Part shown: piece after piece, positions 1 through 5,386 of the stretch | How the letters are laid out: the number at the start of each line of letters is the position of its first letter | How positions within the stretch are numbered: the stretch's first letter is position 1 | Assembly (NCBI GenBank): GCA_001795115.1 | Contig: MGNI01000110.1 | Coordinates: 15,828 to 21,213 of the forward strand | From: Chloroflexi bacterium RBG_16_48_8 | GTDB taxonomy: Bacteria > Chloroflexota > Anaerolineae > Anaerolineales > E44-bin32 | DNA length: 5,386 nt | Direction: 5' to 3' | Translations under genes and position numbers: made by a program | Notes under the pieces: model-generated | The model's input: the letters and a program-made list of their open reading frames with translations, nothing else | Databases searched by the model: none | What the model was told of the DNA's origin: nothing

Positions 1-429
1 CGTGTCGATCACCATGGGCCCCTCGCCGGGCAGGATATGCTTGCGTCCGCCATGGAGATATTCGTTGAGGTAGGGTGTATCCGGCTGGCAGCGGCGATAG
101 TTCCCTAGGATGCTCCCATCGGGACCGATGAGCTTTTGGGTCAGGTAGAAGCCATCGGAGACGGTTTCGTGATTTTCGAGGTTGCTGGCGACAATGTACA
201 CTTCGCGTTCGGCGGCTACATCTTCCAGCATCTCGATGGGTGTTTGATCCAACTTGCCGGCGCTATCCATGGGACCATGGCTGGGTCCGGGATAACCTTC
301 GGGGAAGGTGATCAGCACAGCCCCGTTGTCGGCGGCTTCGTTGGCGAAGCGAACAGCATCAGCGGCATTGCGCCACTCCTCCGCGCCCCAAACAGCTCGA
401 GTTTGTACAGCTCCGACTTTTACTTTCAT
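1..429 (-). CDS. Carbon-nitrogen hydrolase (nitrilase superfamily), N-terminal part, cut by window edge
   Basis: I translated this by hand: 143 residues from ATG at 429 run open to the window edge. The start MKVKVGAVQT is the usual first beta-strand of the superfamily. FPEGYPG (42-48) carries the catalytic Glu44. GNYRRCQPD (109-117) sits at the catalytic-lysine motif, normally GxYRKxH, and YLHGGRKHILPGEG (124-137) matches the stretch before the catalytic cysteine, which lies outside the window. These enzymes cleave non-peptide C-N bonds (amides, N-carbamoyl amino acids, nitriles) in the cytoplasm. Arg113 stands where the catalytic lysine is expected, so activity is not certain. AGGAG at 438-442 with an 8-nt spacer supports this start. 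A nearby TATAAT suggests it has its own promoter. Next to an omega-aminotransferase and a malonate-semialdehyde dehydrogenase, a role as an amidase or ureidopropionase-like enzyme is possible, but the substrate cannot be read from the sequence. Confidence 0.
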   Translation of the reverse strand, partial: MKVKVGAVQTRAVWGAEEWRNAADAVRFANEAADNGAVLITFPEGYPGPSHGPMDSAGKLDQTPIEMLEDVAAEREVYIVASNLENHETVSDGFYLTQKLIGPDGSILGNYRRCQPDTPYLNEYLHGGRKHILPGEGPMVIDT

Positions 430-460
430 GACTTTTTCTCCTATGGAAGATAGCAATTGG

Positions 461-466
461 ATTATA
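461..466 (-). promoter_or_regulatory. Probable -10 box of the nitrilase-family gene
   Basis: The minus strand reads a perfect TATAAT here. A start site about 7 nt downstream, near 454, would give a leader of about 25 nt ending in AGGAG (438-442) and the ATG at 429. The matching -35 region, about 484-489 (ATCTTG on the minus strand with a 17-nt spacer), is poor. If this promoter is real, it probably depends on an activator. Confidence 0.
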
Positions 467-496
467 CATTTCAGAATAAGAAGCAAGATGTTTCAA

Positions 497-568
497 TTGG
501 CCAAAATATCCTAGATGATTGGCCGGAAGTAATTTGACAAACAGCGAACGTAAAACCTAGCCAATCAT
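497..568. promoter_or_regulatory. TTGGC-type repeated sites and inverted repeat upstream of the nitrilase-family gene
   Basis: Three related boxes lie here: the perfect palindrome TTGGCCAA (497-504), ATTGGCC (518-524) and its reverse complement GCCAAT (560-565). The last two belong to a perfect 9-bp inverted repeat, ATGATTGGC (515-523) and GCCAATCAT (560-568), with a 36-nt loop. The first two box centres are 22 bp apart, close to two helical turns. All lie upstream of the putative -10/-35 of the nitrilase gene, roughly -43 to -114, the usual place for activator sites. The binding protein is unknown. Confidence 0.
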
Positions 569-572
569 TTAA

Positions 573-624
573 GCAAACCGCCATTCAAGCACCTCATTTT
601 GTCAAAATACTTTCGGCGGTTTGC
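573..624. repeat. 10-bp inverted repeat with an inner palindrome
   Basis: GCAAACCGCC (573-582) and GGCGGTTTGC (615-624) are perfect reverse complements separated by 32 nt. Inside the loop lies a second dyad, ATTTTG-T-CAAAAT (596-608). There is no U-tract on either strand, so it does not look like an intrinsic terminator. It could be an operator, a structured RNA element, or the end of a vanished mobile element. It starts 4 nt after the preceding inverted repeat. Confidence 0.
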
Positions 625-863
625 CTAGATCACGGCGCTTCCTTGAAGCTGTCAGCAGACAGATCCTAGCAATCGATGGGAAATGCAAAGCAACATCCTA
701 AGTACGATCGATCTCCACACGGGGAGTTGCCGGTTTTTGTGAATGGATCAGGAAGCACGCCAGCATAAAAAATCTGTGTTGAATGTCAGGTATGATGATA
801 TGATGGTTAGACTTTTATAGTATAAGTTTAATGGGGATGTTAGTCAACACGAAGGCAGTGTAA
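625..863. other. Stretch without a recognisable gene
   Basis: No intact reading frame is seen on either strand. There is a small hairpin, CTGTC-AGCA-GACAG (649-662), and a short AT-rich stretch around 790-830. One frame (609-698) reads a short transposase-like string with AIDGK near 669-683 and then stops. It may be decayed mobile-element sequence leading into the IS4-type remnant. Confidence 0.
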
Positions 864-1397
864 GCCTGGGAGCATCATCTCCTGTGGGATGCCCAGCGCC
901 GTTGTCAACGTAAAACCGGCGTCCTGGTTCTTAGGGTTCAGGATCCCGTTCATCAACAGCCGCTGTGGTTGGTGATCTCTTTTCCGGGAAAGGGTCGCTA
1001 ACCTTGGTACTTATGGACTATGGAGCCGATCCTTACCCCTGATGATGCCTGGGGGATTGTCCTGTCATATACTCGTCGATGGCAAATCGAAGAAACACTA
1101 CGCCATGCTAAATGTGAACTGGCTTTTGAAAGCCCTTATGTGCGAGCATGGGAGACAAGGCGGAAGTGGCTATTGATCGCCCCTATAGCTTATGCTTTCC
1201 TAGTTTCGCAATTAGATCCTGATCGGAGAGAATCGCGAGATTGGCTTCTAAGAAACTAGTGCCATAGGAACAGTAAAGAAGAGCTGCAATACATCGACTC
1301 CGCTTTACCGTTTACGAATGGAGATCAGCCGTTTCTGGCTTTCTCACCCACCTCCCATTCTCAAAAGATGAGATGCGGGATGTGTCATGTTTTGTTC
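864..1397 (+). pseudogene. IS4-superfamily (YREK) transposase remnant, C-terminal end, with internal stops
   Basis: One frame, opening after a TAA at 861-863, reads transposase-like sequence: LLWDAQRR (879-902), PLWLVIS (960-980), a TAA stop (999-1001), PWYLWTMEP (1002-1028), then YTRRWQIEETLRHAK (1068-1112). That last stretch fits Y-(2)-R-(3)-E-(6)-K exactly, the C-terminal signature of the IS4 group holding the last acidic residue of the DDE triad. It is followed by CELAFES and a hydrophobic LLIAPIAYAFL. A second stop, TAG at 1257-1259, is followed in the same frame by CHRNSK, which from memory resembles CHRTGK-type tails of related transposases. The frame closes at a TAA at 1398-1400. The first two catalytic Asp regions are missing and I see no convincing terminal inverted repeats. 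It lies antisense to its neighbours and is not functional. Confidence 0.
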
Positions 1398-1455
1398 TAA
1401 CTATTAGAGTTGATCTTGACAGGTAATTGTCTTTTATGCTAAGAAAACCGTAAAA

Positions 1456-1875
1456 TCAATCACCCAATGCCAAAGTCTCGAGACGGTCTTTACGCTTCGT
1501 ATTCTCCTCGGCCATTCGTTGGAAGATGCGTACGACCTCTCGAATGGGGATTTTTTCAGCGGCGTCCTGGTAGAAACGTTGCGCTGTCTCCTCTAAGGCG
1601 ATAGCTTGTTCTAGGAGCACAGGTATATCTACATCTGCAGAAAGCGCGATACGGTAATCTTCCCCGTTTAAACCCGTAATGGGCTCCAGGATCATCTCCG
1701 CCACGCCCTCCCTGCGAGTGCGCTCCATACGAGCGAACCGTTTTTTAGAGCCTCTTTCTAAATCACCAAAAAGATCTTCCAGTAAAACTTTGGCTCCAGC
1801 GGCATAGAAATCAGCAGCCCGTTGCTCAAGGTCCATCGCATAGCTTAAAATTGCACCAAAGGTCGCTAAATCCAC
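1456..1875 (-). CDS. Small ferritin-like (rubrerythrin-like) four-helix protein with depleted metal ligands
   Basis: This is a 139-residue protein. I chose GTG at 1875 because AGGAGG (1882-1887) lies 6 nt upstream and the start falls 19 bp after the dehydrogenase stop. An in-frame ATG at 1962 would overlap that gene without need. Two similar helical halves are visible: DLEQRAADFY (15-24) with FARMERTRRE (47-56), and ALEETAQRFY (93-102) with FQRMAEENTK (118-127). They match the ferritin-like pattern E-x6-Y then F...EExxH. Aligning the halves keeps Glu17, Glu95 and Glu124 as likely ligands. Thr53, Glu56 and Lys127 replace the expected Glu, His and His. There is no signal peptide, membrane segment or rubredoxin-type Cys motif. 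It is the last gene of an operon with the aminotransferase and dehydrogenase. It may be a structural or weakly metal-binding partner; its function is unknown. Confidence 0.
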   Translation of the reverse strand: MDLATFGAILSYAMDLEQRAADFYAAGAKVLLEDLFGDLERGSKKRFARMERTRREGVAEMILEPITGLNGEDYRIALSADVDIPVLLEQAIALEETAQRFYQDAAEKIPIREVVRIFQRMAEENTKRKDRLETLALGD

Positions 1876-1894
1876 TTCATCCCTCCTTGACAAG

Positions 1895-3349
1895 CTAAAA
1901 CCAACGCGAGATGACAACCTTGCGTTCCGTAAAGAATTGGATGGCATCTCTCCCCTGCCCATGCAGATCTCCGAAGAAAGAATCCTTCATCCCACTGAAG
2001 GGGAAGGAGGCAATGGGCGCGGCAATACCGATATTGATGCCGATGTTCCCGACCTGAACGCGATACTTGAATTCTCGTGCCCATTTCCCTGAGGTTGTGA
2101 AAAGGGAAGCGGCGTTGCCGAAGGGTGAACGATGGATCACATCCATCGCCTCATCGAAAGAGTCAACAGGGATGATGCCCAAAACCGGACCAAAAATCTC
2201 ATCTTGGGCGATGGTCATTTCGGGCGTGACATCCGAGAAAATGGTTGGACCAAGGAAGTTGCCATCGGGATAGTTTTCCACTGTGACACCCCGCCCATCC
2301 AGGGAGAGCGTAGCTCCTTCTTCCAGGCCTTTCTCGATGTAACCCAGGATCCTATCGAGTGACTTCTTTGAGACGACAGGTCCCATTTGCACGGTTTCAT
2401 CCAAACCATAACCCACCTTGATCTGAGAAGCCGCTTCCAGGATCTTCTCTTTCAGGGGTTCATAGACTTCTCCCACTGCGACCACCAGAGAACCGGAGAG
2501 GCAGCGTTGACCTGAAGTTCCGAAAGATGAGGTCATAATGGAAGGGATTGTCTGGTTCAATACTGAATCTGGCATCACCACGAGACAGTTCTTGGCGCCA
2601 GCCTGAACCTGGGCGCGCTTTCCGTGCTGTGCCGCTTTGGCATAAAGGTACTTCCCCACTGGGGTGGAGCCGACGAAGGAAACACCGACCATATCTGGGT
2701 GTTCGAGCAAAGCATCCACGGCTCGCTTATCCCCGTTAACCAGGTTGACAACGCCAGGAGGAAAATCGATCTCATCCAGGATTTCGAAGAGCATATTCTG
2801 GCTCATGGGGCATTGCTCGGAGGGCTTCACGATGTAGGTGTTGCCGCATGCCACGGCATAGGGCAGAAACCAGAGGGGGACCATGTTGGGGAAGTTGAAG
2901 GGGGCTACACAGCAGAATACGCCAGCGGGTTGATAGACACAATCTTCATCGATGCCCTGTGAAACGTCCTCCATGTTGTAGCCCAGCATCAAGGAGGGGA
3001 CGCCAGCCGCCACTTCAATATTCTCGATCCCCCGGCGGACCTCGCCGCGGGCCTCATCGATGATCTTTCCATGCTCCTGGACAATGATCTGAGAGAGCTC
3101 CTCAAATCGTTCCTCCATGAAATTCTTCAACCTGAACATATATCTGGCACGGGCGAATGGTGTGGTTTCGCGCCAATCCTGATAGGCAACACATGCTGCC
3201 TGGACCGCCTCATCGACCTCATCCGTTGTGGACATGGGCACTTGAGCGATGACTTCGTTTGTGGCAGGATTGCGAACATTCAACAGTTCATCGGATTGGG
3301 ATTCGATCCATTCTCCATCGATGTAATTTTTCAATACCTTGGGCTCCAT
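1895..3349 (-). CDS. mmsA: CoA-acylating (methyl)malonate-semialdehyde dehydrogenase
   Basis: This 484-residue protein matches the family's usual length. It oxidises methylmalonate or malonate semialdehyde with NAD+ and CoA, releasing CO2 and giving propionyl- or acetyl-CoA in the cytoplasm. Visible marks are FNFPNMVPLWFLPYA (151-165) with oxyanion Asn152, VKPSE (174-178), the NAD loop FVGSTPVG (225-232), AGAKN (250-254), catalytic Cys283 in GQRC, EIFGP (384-388), and the family-typical end FPFSGMKDSFFGDLH (449-463) and VVISRW. The general-base Glu of hydrolytic aldehyde dehydrogenases is Gln249 here, consistent with a CoA-acylating enzyme that does not hydrolyse its thioester. AGGAG (3358-3362), with an 8-nt spacer, overlaps the stop codon of the upstream aminotransferase, so the two are almost certainly co-transcribed and likely translationally coupled. 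IolA is the inositol-pathway name for the same enzyme; no inositol genes are seen here. Confidence 0.
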   Translation of the reverse strand: MEPKVLKNYIDGEWIESQSDELLNVRNPATNEVIAQVPMSTTDEVDEAVQAACVAYQDWRETTPFARARYMFRLKNFMEERFEELSQIIVQEHGKIIDEARGEVRRGIENIEVAAGVPSLMLGYNMEDVSQGIDEDCVYQPAGVFCCVAPFNFPNMVPLWFLPYAVACGNTYIVKPSEQCPMSQNMLFEILDEIDFPPGVVNLVNGDKRAVDALLEHPDMVGVSFVGSTPVGKYLYAKAAQHGKRAQVQAGAKNCLVVMPDSVLNQTIPSIMTSSFGTSGQRCLSGSLVVAVGEVYEPLKEKILEAASQIKVGYGLDETVQMGPVVSKKSLDRILGYIEKGLEEGATLSLDGRGVTVENYPDGNFLGPTIFSDVTPEMTIAQDEIFGPVLGIIPVDSFDEAMDVIHRSPFGNAASLFTTSGKWAREFKYRVQVGNIGINIGIAAPIASFPFSGMKDSFFGDLHGQGRDAIQFFTERKVVISRWF

Positions 3350-3360
3350 TGAAGATACTC

Positions 3361-4761
3361 CTAGGATGGTTTTGTCCTTTTTGAGAATTCGGCGCTCTTT
3401 GAGACAGGCGCATCCGTCAGCACGGCTTCCTTGTCTGAGATCTCAAGTGACTGATCGATGATCTCTATCGCCTCATCCACCTCCGCTTCCGTGATGATCA
3501 GGGGCGGGGCGATAATGAGTGTGTCATACCAGGCTAGTACATGCAGGCCTTTCTTCAGGGCTTGTGCAGAAATCTGGCTGGTCATCAGGGATTTCCTGCT
3601 GAAACGGTCTCCCTTGACGTTGAAAGGTTCCTTCGTGGCGCGATTCTTCACAAGTTCCAAAGCGTAGAAGTGACCCATGCCGCGGATATCACCGATACTG
3701 GGGTGGCGATCGCCCAGGTTGTAAAGGCGGTTTTTTAAATGCTGACTCACTTTTTGAGGCAGTCCAGAGGCCATAATGCGTTTGTATTCGGATACCGCCG
3801 CCGGGATGGCGGAGAGCGTCAGGGGGTGGTAGGCGTAGGTGTGGCCGTGATCCAGTGTTTCGGTTTCGAAGAAATCCGCGATTTCCTTTGTGGTGACGGT
3901 GACACCCACGGGGGTGTACGCCCCTGAACATCCTTTGGCAGTGGTTAAAATATCGGGCTCGACCTTCCAATGCTCCATAGCAAGAGCTGTTCCAGTGCGG
4001 AACCAACCCGACATGACCTCGTCCGCGATCAGGAGCACCTCGTTTTCATCACATATCGACCGTAAAAGAGGGAAATACTCAGGCGGGGGCACGATCCTAC
4101 CATTGGTGCCCACAACAGGCTCCACGATGATGGCAGCGACATTACCCTCTTCCTTGATCATGTAATCTACATAGCGAGCGCATTGGATGTCGCATTTTGA
4201 ATACGTTAGACCGAAGGGGCAGCGGTAGCAATAGGCGTCTGGTGCGAAGCGAACCCCATCAATGGTGCAGCGTGCGGTCTCTGCCAGGATTCGTCGTGGA
4301 TCTCCCGTAAACGTGATGCTGCCCGGAGTTGCGCCATGGTAGGACCGGTAGCGCGAAAGGATTTTGTATTTTGGGGACTTGCACTGGCGTACGATTTTAA
4401 GGGCAGCCTCATTGGCTTCGGTGCCCGATGTGGAAAAGAAGAATTTTTCTAAACTTTTCGGGAGAATGGAACGGAGAGCTTCAACCGCCTCCAGAGTGGC
4501 TTGTGAGATCATACCGGGACCGATGTAGGCAAGTTTCTCGGCTTGTTTTTGAATGGCTTCGATGATCACGGGATTCTTATGCCCGAGGTTGGAACACATC
4601 ATCTGGGAGGAGAAGTCGAGATAGCGCTTTCCCGCCGAATCGAAGAAATACACACCCTCTGCATCCTCGATGAGAAGGGGCTCCTTCCATAATTCCTGCC
4701 GCCTCCAGGTGCCATAAGTGTGTCGGGCGATGGTTCTTGAAATCTCTTCAGAAGTAGCCAT
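3361..4761 (-). CDS. Class III PLP aminotransferase (taurine/omega-amino acid:pyruvate type)
   Basis: This is a 466-residue protein. The ATG at 4761 is preferred because GGAGGA (4771-4776) lies 9 nt upstream; an in-frame GTG at 4806 would add 15 residues and has a weaker GGGAG. Motifs include YLDFSSQ (47-53), the PLP phosphate loop SGTE (112-115), RYRSYHGATPG (137-147), VEPVVGTNG (213-221), LIADEV with Asp247 for the pyridine nitrogen, TAKG with Schiff-base Lys276, and HTYAYHP (307-313) with phosphate-binding Thr308. This wording is closest to taurine:pyruvate and omega-amino acid:pyruvate enzymes. It would move an amino group from a terminal amine to pyruvate or a similar acceptor, giving a semialdehyde. 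The dehydrogenase gene starts 11 bp downstream, which favours beta-alanine or 3-aminoisobutyrate as substrate. A C-x2-C-x8-C-x3-C cluster (178-194) and a polar tail after about residue 440 are notable. The exact substrate is inferred. Confidence 0.
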   Translation of the reverse strand: MATSEEISRTIARHTYGTWRRQELWKEPLLIEDAEGVYFFDSAGKRYLDFSSQMMCSNLGHKNPVIIEAIQKQAEKLAYIGPGMISQATLEAVEALRSILPKSLEKFFFSTSGTEANEAALKIVRQCKSPKYKILSRYRSYHGATPGSITFTGDPRRILAETARCTIDGVRFAPDAYCYRCPFGLTYSKCDIQCARYVDYMIKEEGNVAAIIVEPVVGTNGRIVPPPEYFPLLRSICDENEVLLIADEVMSGWFRTGTALAMEHWKVEPDILTTAKGCSGAYTPVGVTVTTKEIADFFETETLDHGHTYAYHPLTLSAIPAAVSEYKRIMASGLPQKVSQHLKNRLYNLGDRHPSIGDIRGMGHFYALELVKNRATKEPFNVKGDRFSRKSLMTSQISAQALKKGLHVLAWYDTLIIAPPLIITEAEVDEAIEIIDQSLEISDKEAVLTDAPVSKSAEFSKRTKPS

Positions 4762-4922
4762 TGCTTTTGTTCCTCCAAATTGAAAAAAATCTGGGAAGGT
4801 ACCCACCTGCCACTCCCTATCTTATATCTGTTTCCTGCTTTCTTTTACAGGGTAGCAACAATAGGTTGGGTGGTTGGGACCAGGGATGGTTTATGGCTTT
4901 AAGGCAGCAGGGTGGCTGTGTT
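4762..4922. other. Leader between the M24 gene and the aminotransferase
   Basis: This 161-bp gap contains the aminotransferase ribosome binding site and a G-rich element. Neither a convincing intrinsic terminator for the M24 gene nor a full -35/-10 pair is seen. The best -10-like string on the minus strand is TATAAG (about 4820-4825), with no good -35. Read-through from the M24 gene is therefore possible. Confidence 0.
4864..4878 (+). repeat. Short G-rich tandem, possible two-tier G-quadruplex
   Basis: The plus strand reads GGTTGGGTGGTTGGG, two GGTTGGG units joined by one T, followed by ACCAGGG. Four G-runs with 1- to 2-nt loops fit a two-layer quadruplex. It lies on the template strand of the flanking minus-strand genes, so the mRNA would be C-rich. 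Any effect is speculative. Confidence 0.
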
Positions 4923-5386
4923 TCATAAAGGATTACAAACGATGAGCTCCTCGCATGGCCACTTGGTGATCACTTTATGGCCATCCTTGGTGACGATGAC
5001 TTGTTGTTCAATCCGAGCTCCATAGCCCTCTTCACCGTAGAAGGTTTCCAGGGCGATATGCATCCCTTCCTCGATGGGCACGGGATGATCCAGGGAATAA
5101 GCTCGTGTGATCCAGGGTTTTTCATGGTGGCTGAGTCCGACTCCATGGCCGATGGCCAGGGCAAAGGCCTCTCGCTCATCCGTATAACCCATATCCTTGG
5201 CCGAAGGCCATTGCTTGGCGATATCGGCGGTTGTGATCCCGGGTCGGACAACGTCGATGGAGGCCTGGAGCCAATCCATGGCTCTGCGATATACATCTTT
5301 GTGTTTTTGCGCGGCTCGGGTCACGGCGAAAGTGCGGTAGTAGCAGGTAGCATAGCCCAAGAAGTGGCTGGCGACATCGATAAAAA
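4923..5386 (-). CDS. M24-family (creatinase/prolidase-like) hydrolase, C-terminal part, cut by window edge
   Basis: The frame is open to the window end, giving about 153 residues of the C-terminal 'pita-bread' domain; the true start lies outside. Visible landmarks are IDVASHFLGYATCYYRTF near the edge, RPGITTADI, GHGVGLSHHEKP with the conserved His (codon 5145-5147) and HE pair, EGMHIALET with a Glu ligand, GARIEQQVIVT with the last Glu ligand, and ITKWP close to the TGA stop. In metallo-aminopeptidases of this fold the first motif is D-x10-D. Here the first Asp (codon 5376-5378) is present but the second position is Cys (codon 5343-5345). That and the ITKWP ending are reminiscent of creatinase-type members, which do not use the metal pair, so peptidase activity should not be assumed. 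Its place ahead of the aminotransferase recalls operons where an M24 enzyme opens or cleaves a small amide before transamination. Confidence 0.
   Translation of the reverse strand, partial: FIDVASHFLGYATCYYRTFAVTRAAQKHKDVYRRAMDWLQASIDVVRPGITTADIAKQWPSAKDMGYTDEREAFALAIGHGVGLSHHEKPWITRAYSLDHPVPIEEGMHIALETFYGEEGYGARIEQQVIVTKDGHKVITKWPCEELIVCNPL

Noticed and set aside
136..453. A 105-codon open frame on the plus strand.
   Set aside because: It lies opposite the nitrilase-superfamily gene, resembles no family I know and lacks a ribosome binding site; it is an antisense shadow.
787..1437. CAGGTA and CTTTTAT occurring on both sides of the transposase remnant (787-792, 812-818; 1420-1425, 1431-1437), possibly insertion-sequence ends.
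   Set aside because: They are short, direct rather than inverted, and differently spaced on the two sides; chance is likely.
1360..1455. Short dyads such as TCTCA-AAAGA-TGAGA and GACA-GGTAAT-TGTC downstream of the operon, considered as a terminator.
   Set aside because: Stems are 4-5 bp without a following T-run in the minus-strand direction.
1876..1962. A longer start for the ferritin-like protein at ATG 1962.
   Set aside because: It would overlap the dehydrogenase by 68 bp, adds a basic non-family extension and has no advantage over the GTG with its consensus Shine-Dalgarno.
1866..2084. A minus-strand frame ending in ATG AAG TGG ATT TAG just after the AGGAGG.
   Set aside because: That ATG is only about 1 nt from the AGGAGG and the reading is four codons; the GTG at 1875 in the ferritin-like frame has ideal spacing.
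1..5386. CRISPR arrays, tRNA, rRNA, defence or toxin-antitoxin genes.
   Set aside because: No regularly spaced repeats, cloverleaf-like elements or matching protein families were seen.

Overview
The window is bacterial DNA of moderate GC content with tightly packed minus-strand genes and strong Shine-Dalgarno sequences. The gene families are widespread among bacteria. The transposase remnant and aminotransferase wording recall Chloroflexota-type genomes, but I cannot fix the phylum from sequence alone.

Layout, in transcription order on the minus strand (high to low coordinates): (1) 5386-4923, the C-terminal part of an M24 'pita-bread' hydrolase of the creatinase/prolidase type, cut by the window edge; (2) a 161-bp gap with a G-rich element; (3) 4761-3361, a PLP-dependent class III aminotransferase of the taurine/omega-amino-acid:pyruvate type; (4) 3349-1895, a CoA-acylating (methyl)malonate-semialdehyde dehydrogenase, 11 bp downstream; (5) 1875-1456, a 139-residue ferritin-like protein, 19 bp downstream, starting at GTG behind a consensus AGGAGG; (6) about 1 kb without an intact gene, holding a broken IS4-type transposase on the opposite strand and a regulatory-looking region with inverted repeats; (7) 429-1, the N-terminal part of a nitrilase-superfamily carbon-nitrogen hydrolase with its own TATAAT box, cut by the other edge.

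The aminotransferase and dehydrogenase form a clear two-step catabolic module: an omega-amino acid such as beta-alanine or 3-aminoisobutyrate is deaminated to malonate or methylmalonate semialdehyde, which is then oxidised and decarboxylated to acetyl- or propionyl-CoA. The flanking M24 enzyme and nitrilase-family amidase could release the amino acid from an amide, carbamoyl, guanidino or cyclic precursor. That assignment is inference.

No plainly new system is visible. The most interesting point is that three of the five proteins depart from their family's metal or catalytic residues. The ferritin-like protein keeps about three of six di-iron ligands, the M24 protein has Cys where the second metal-binding Asp should be, and the nitrilase homologue has Arg at the catalytic Lys position.
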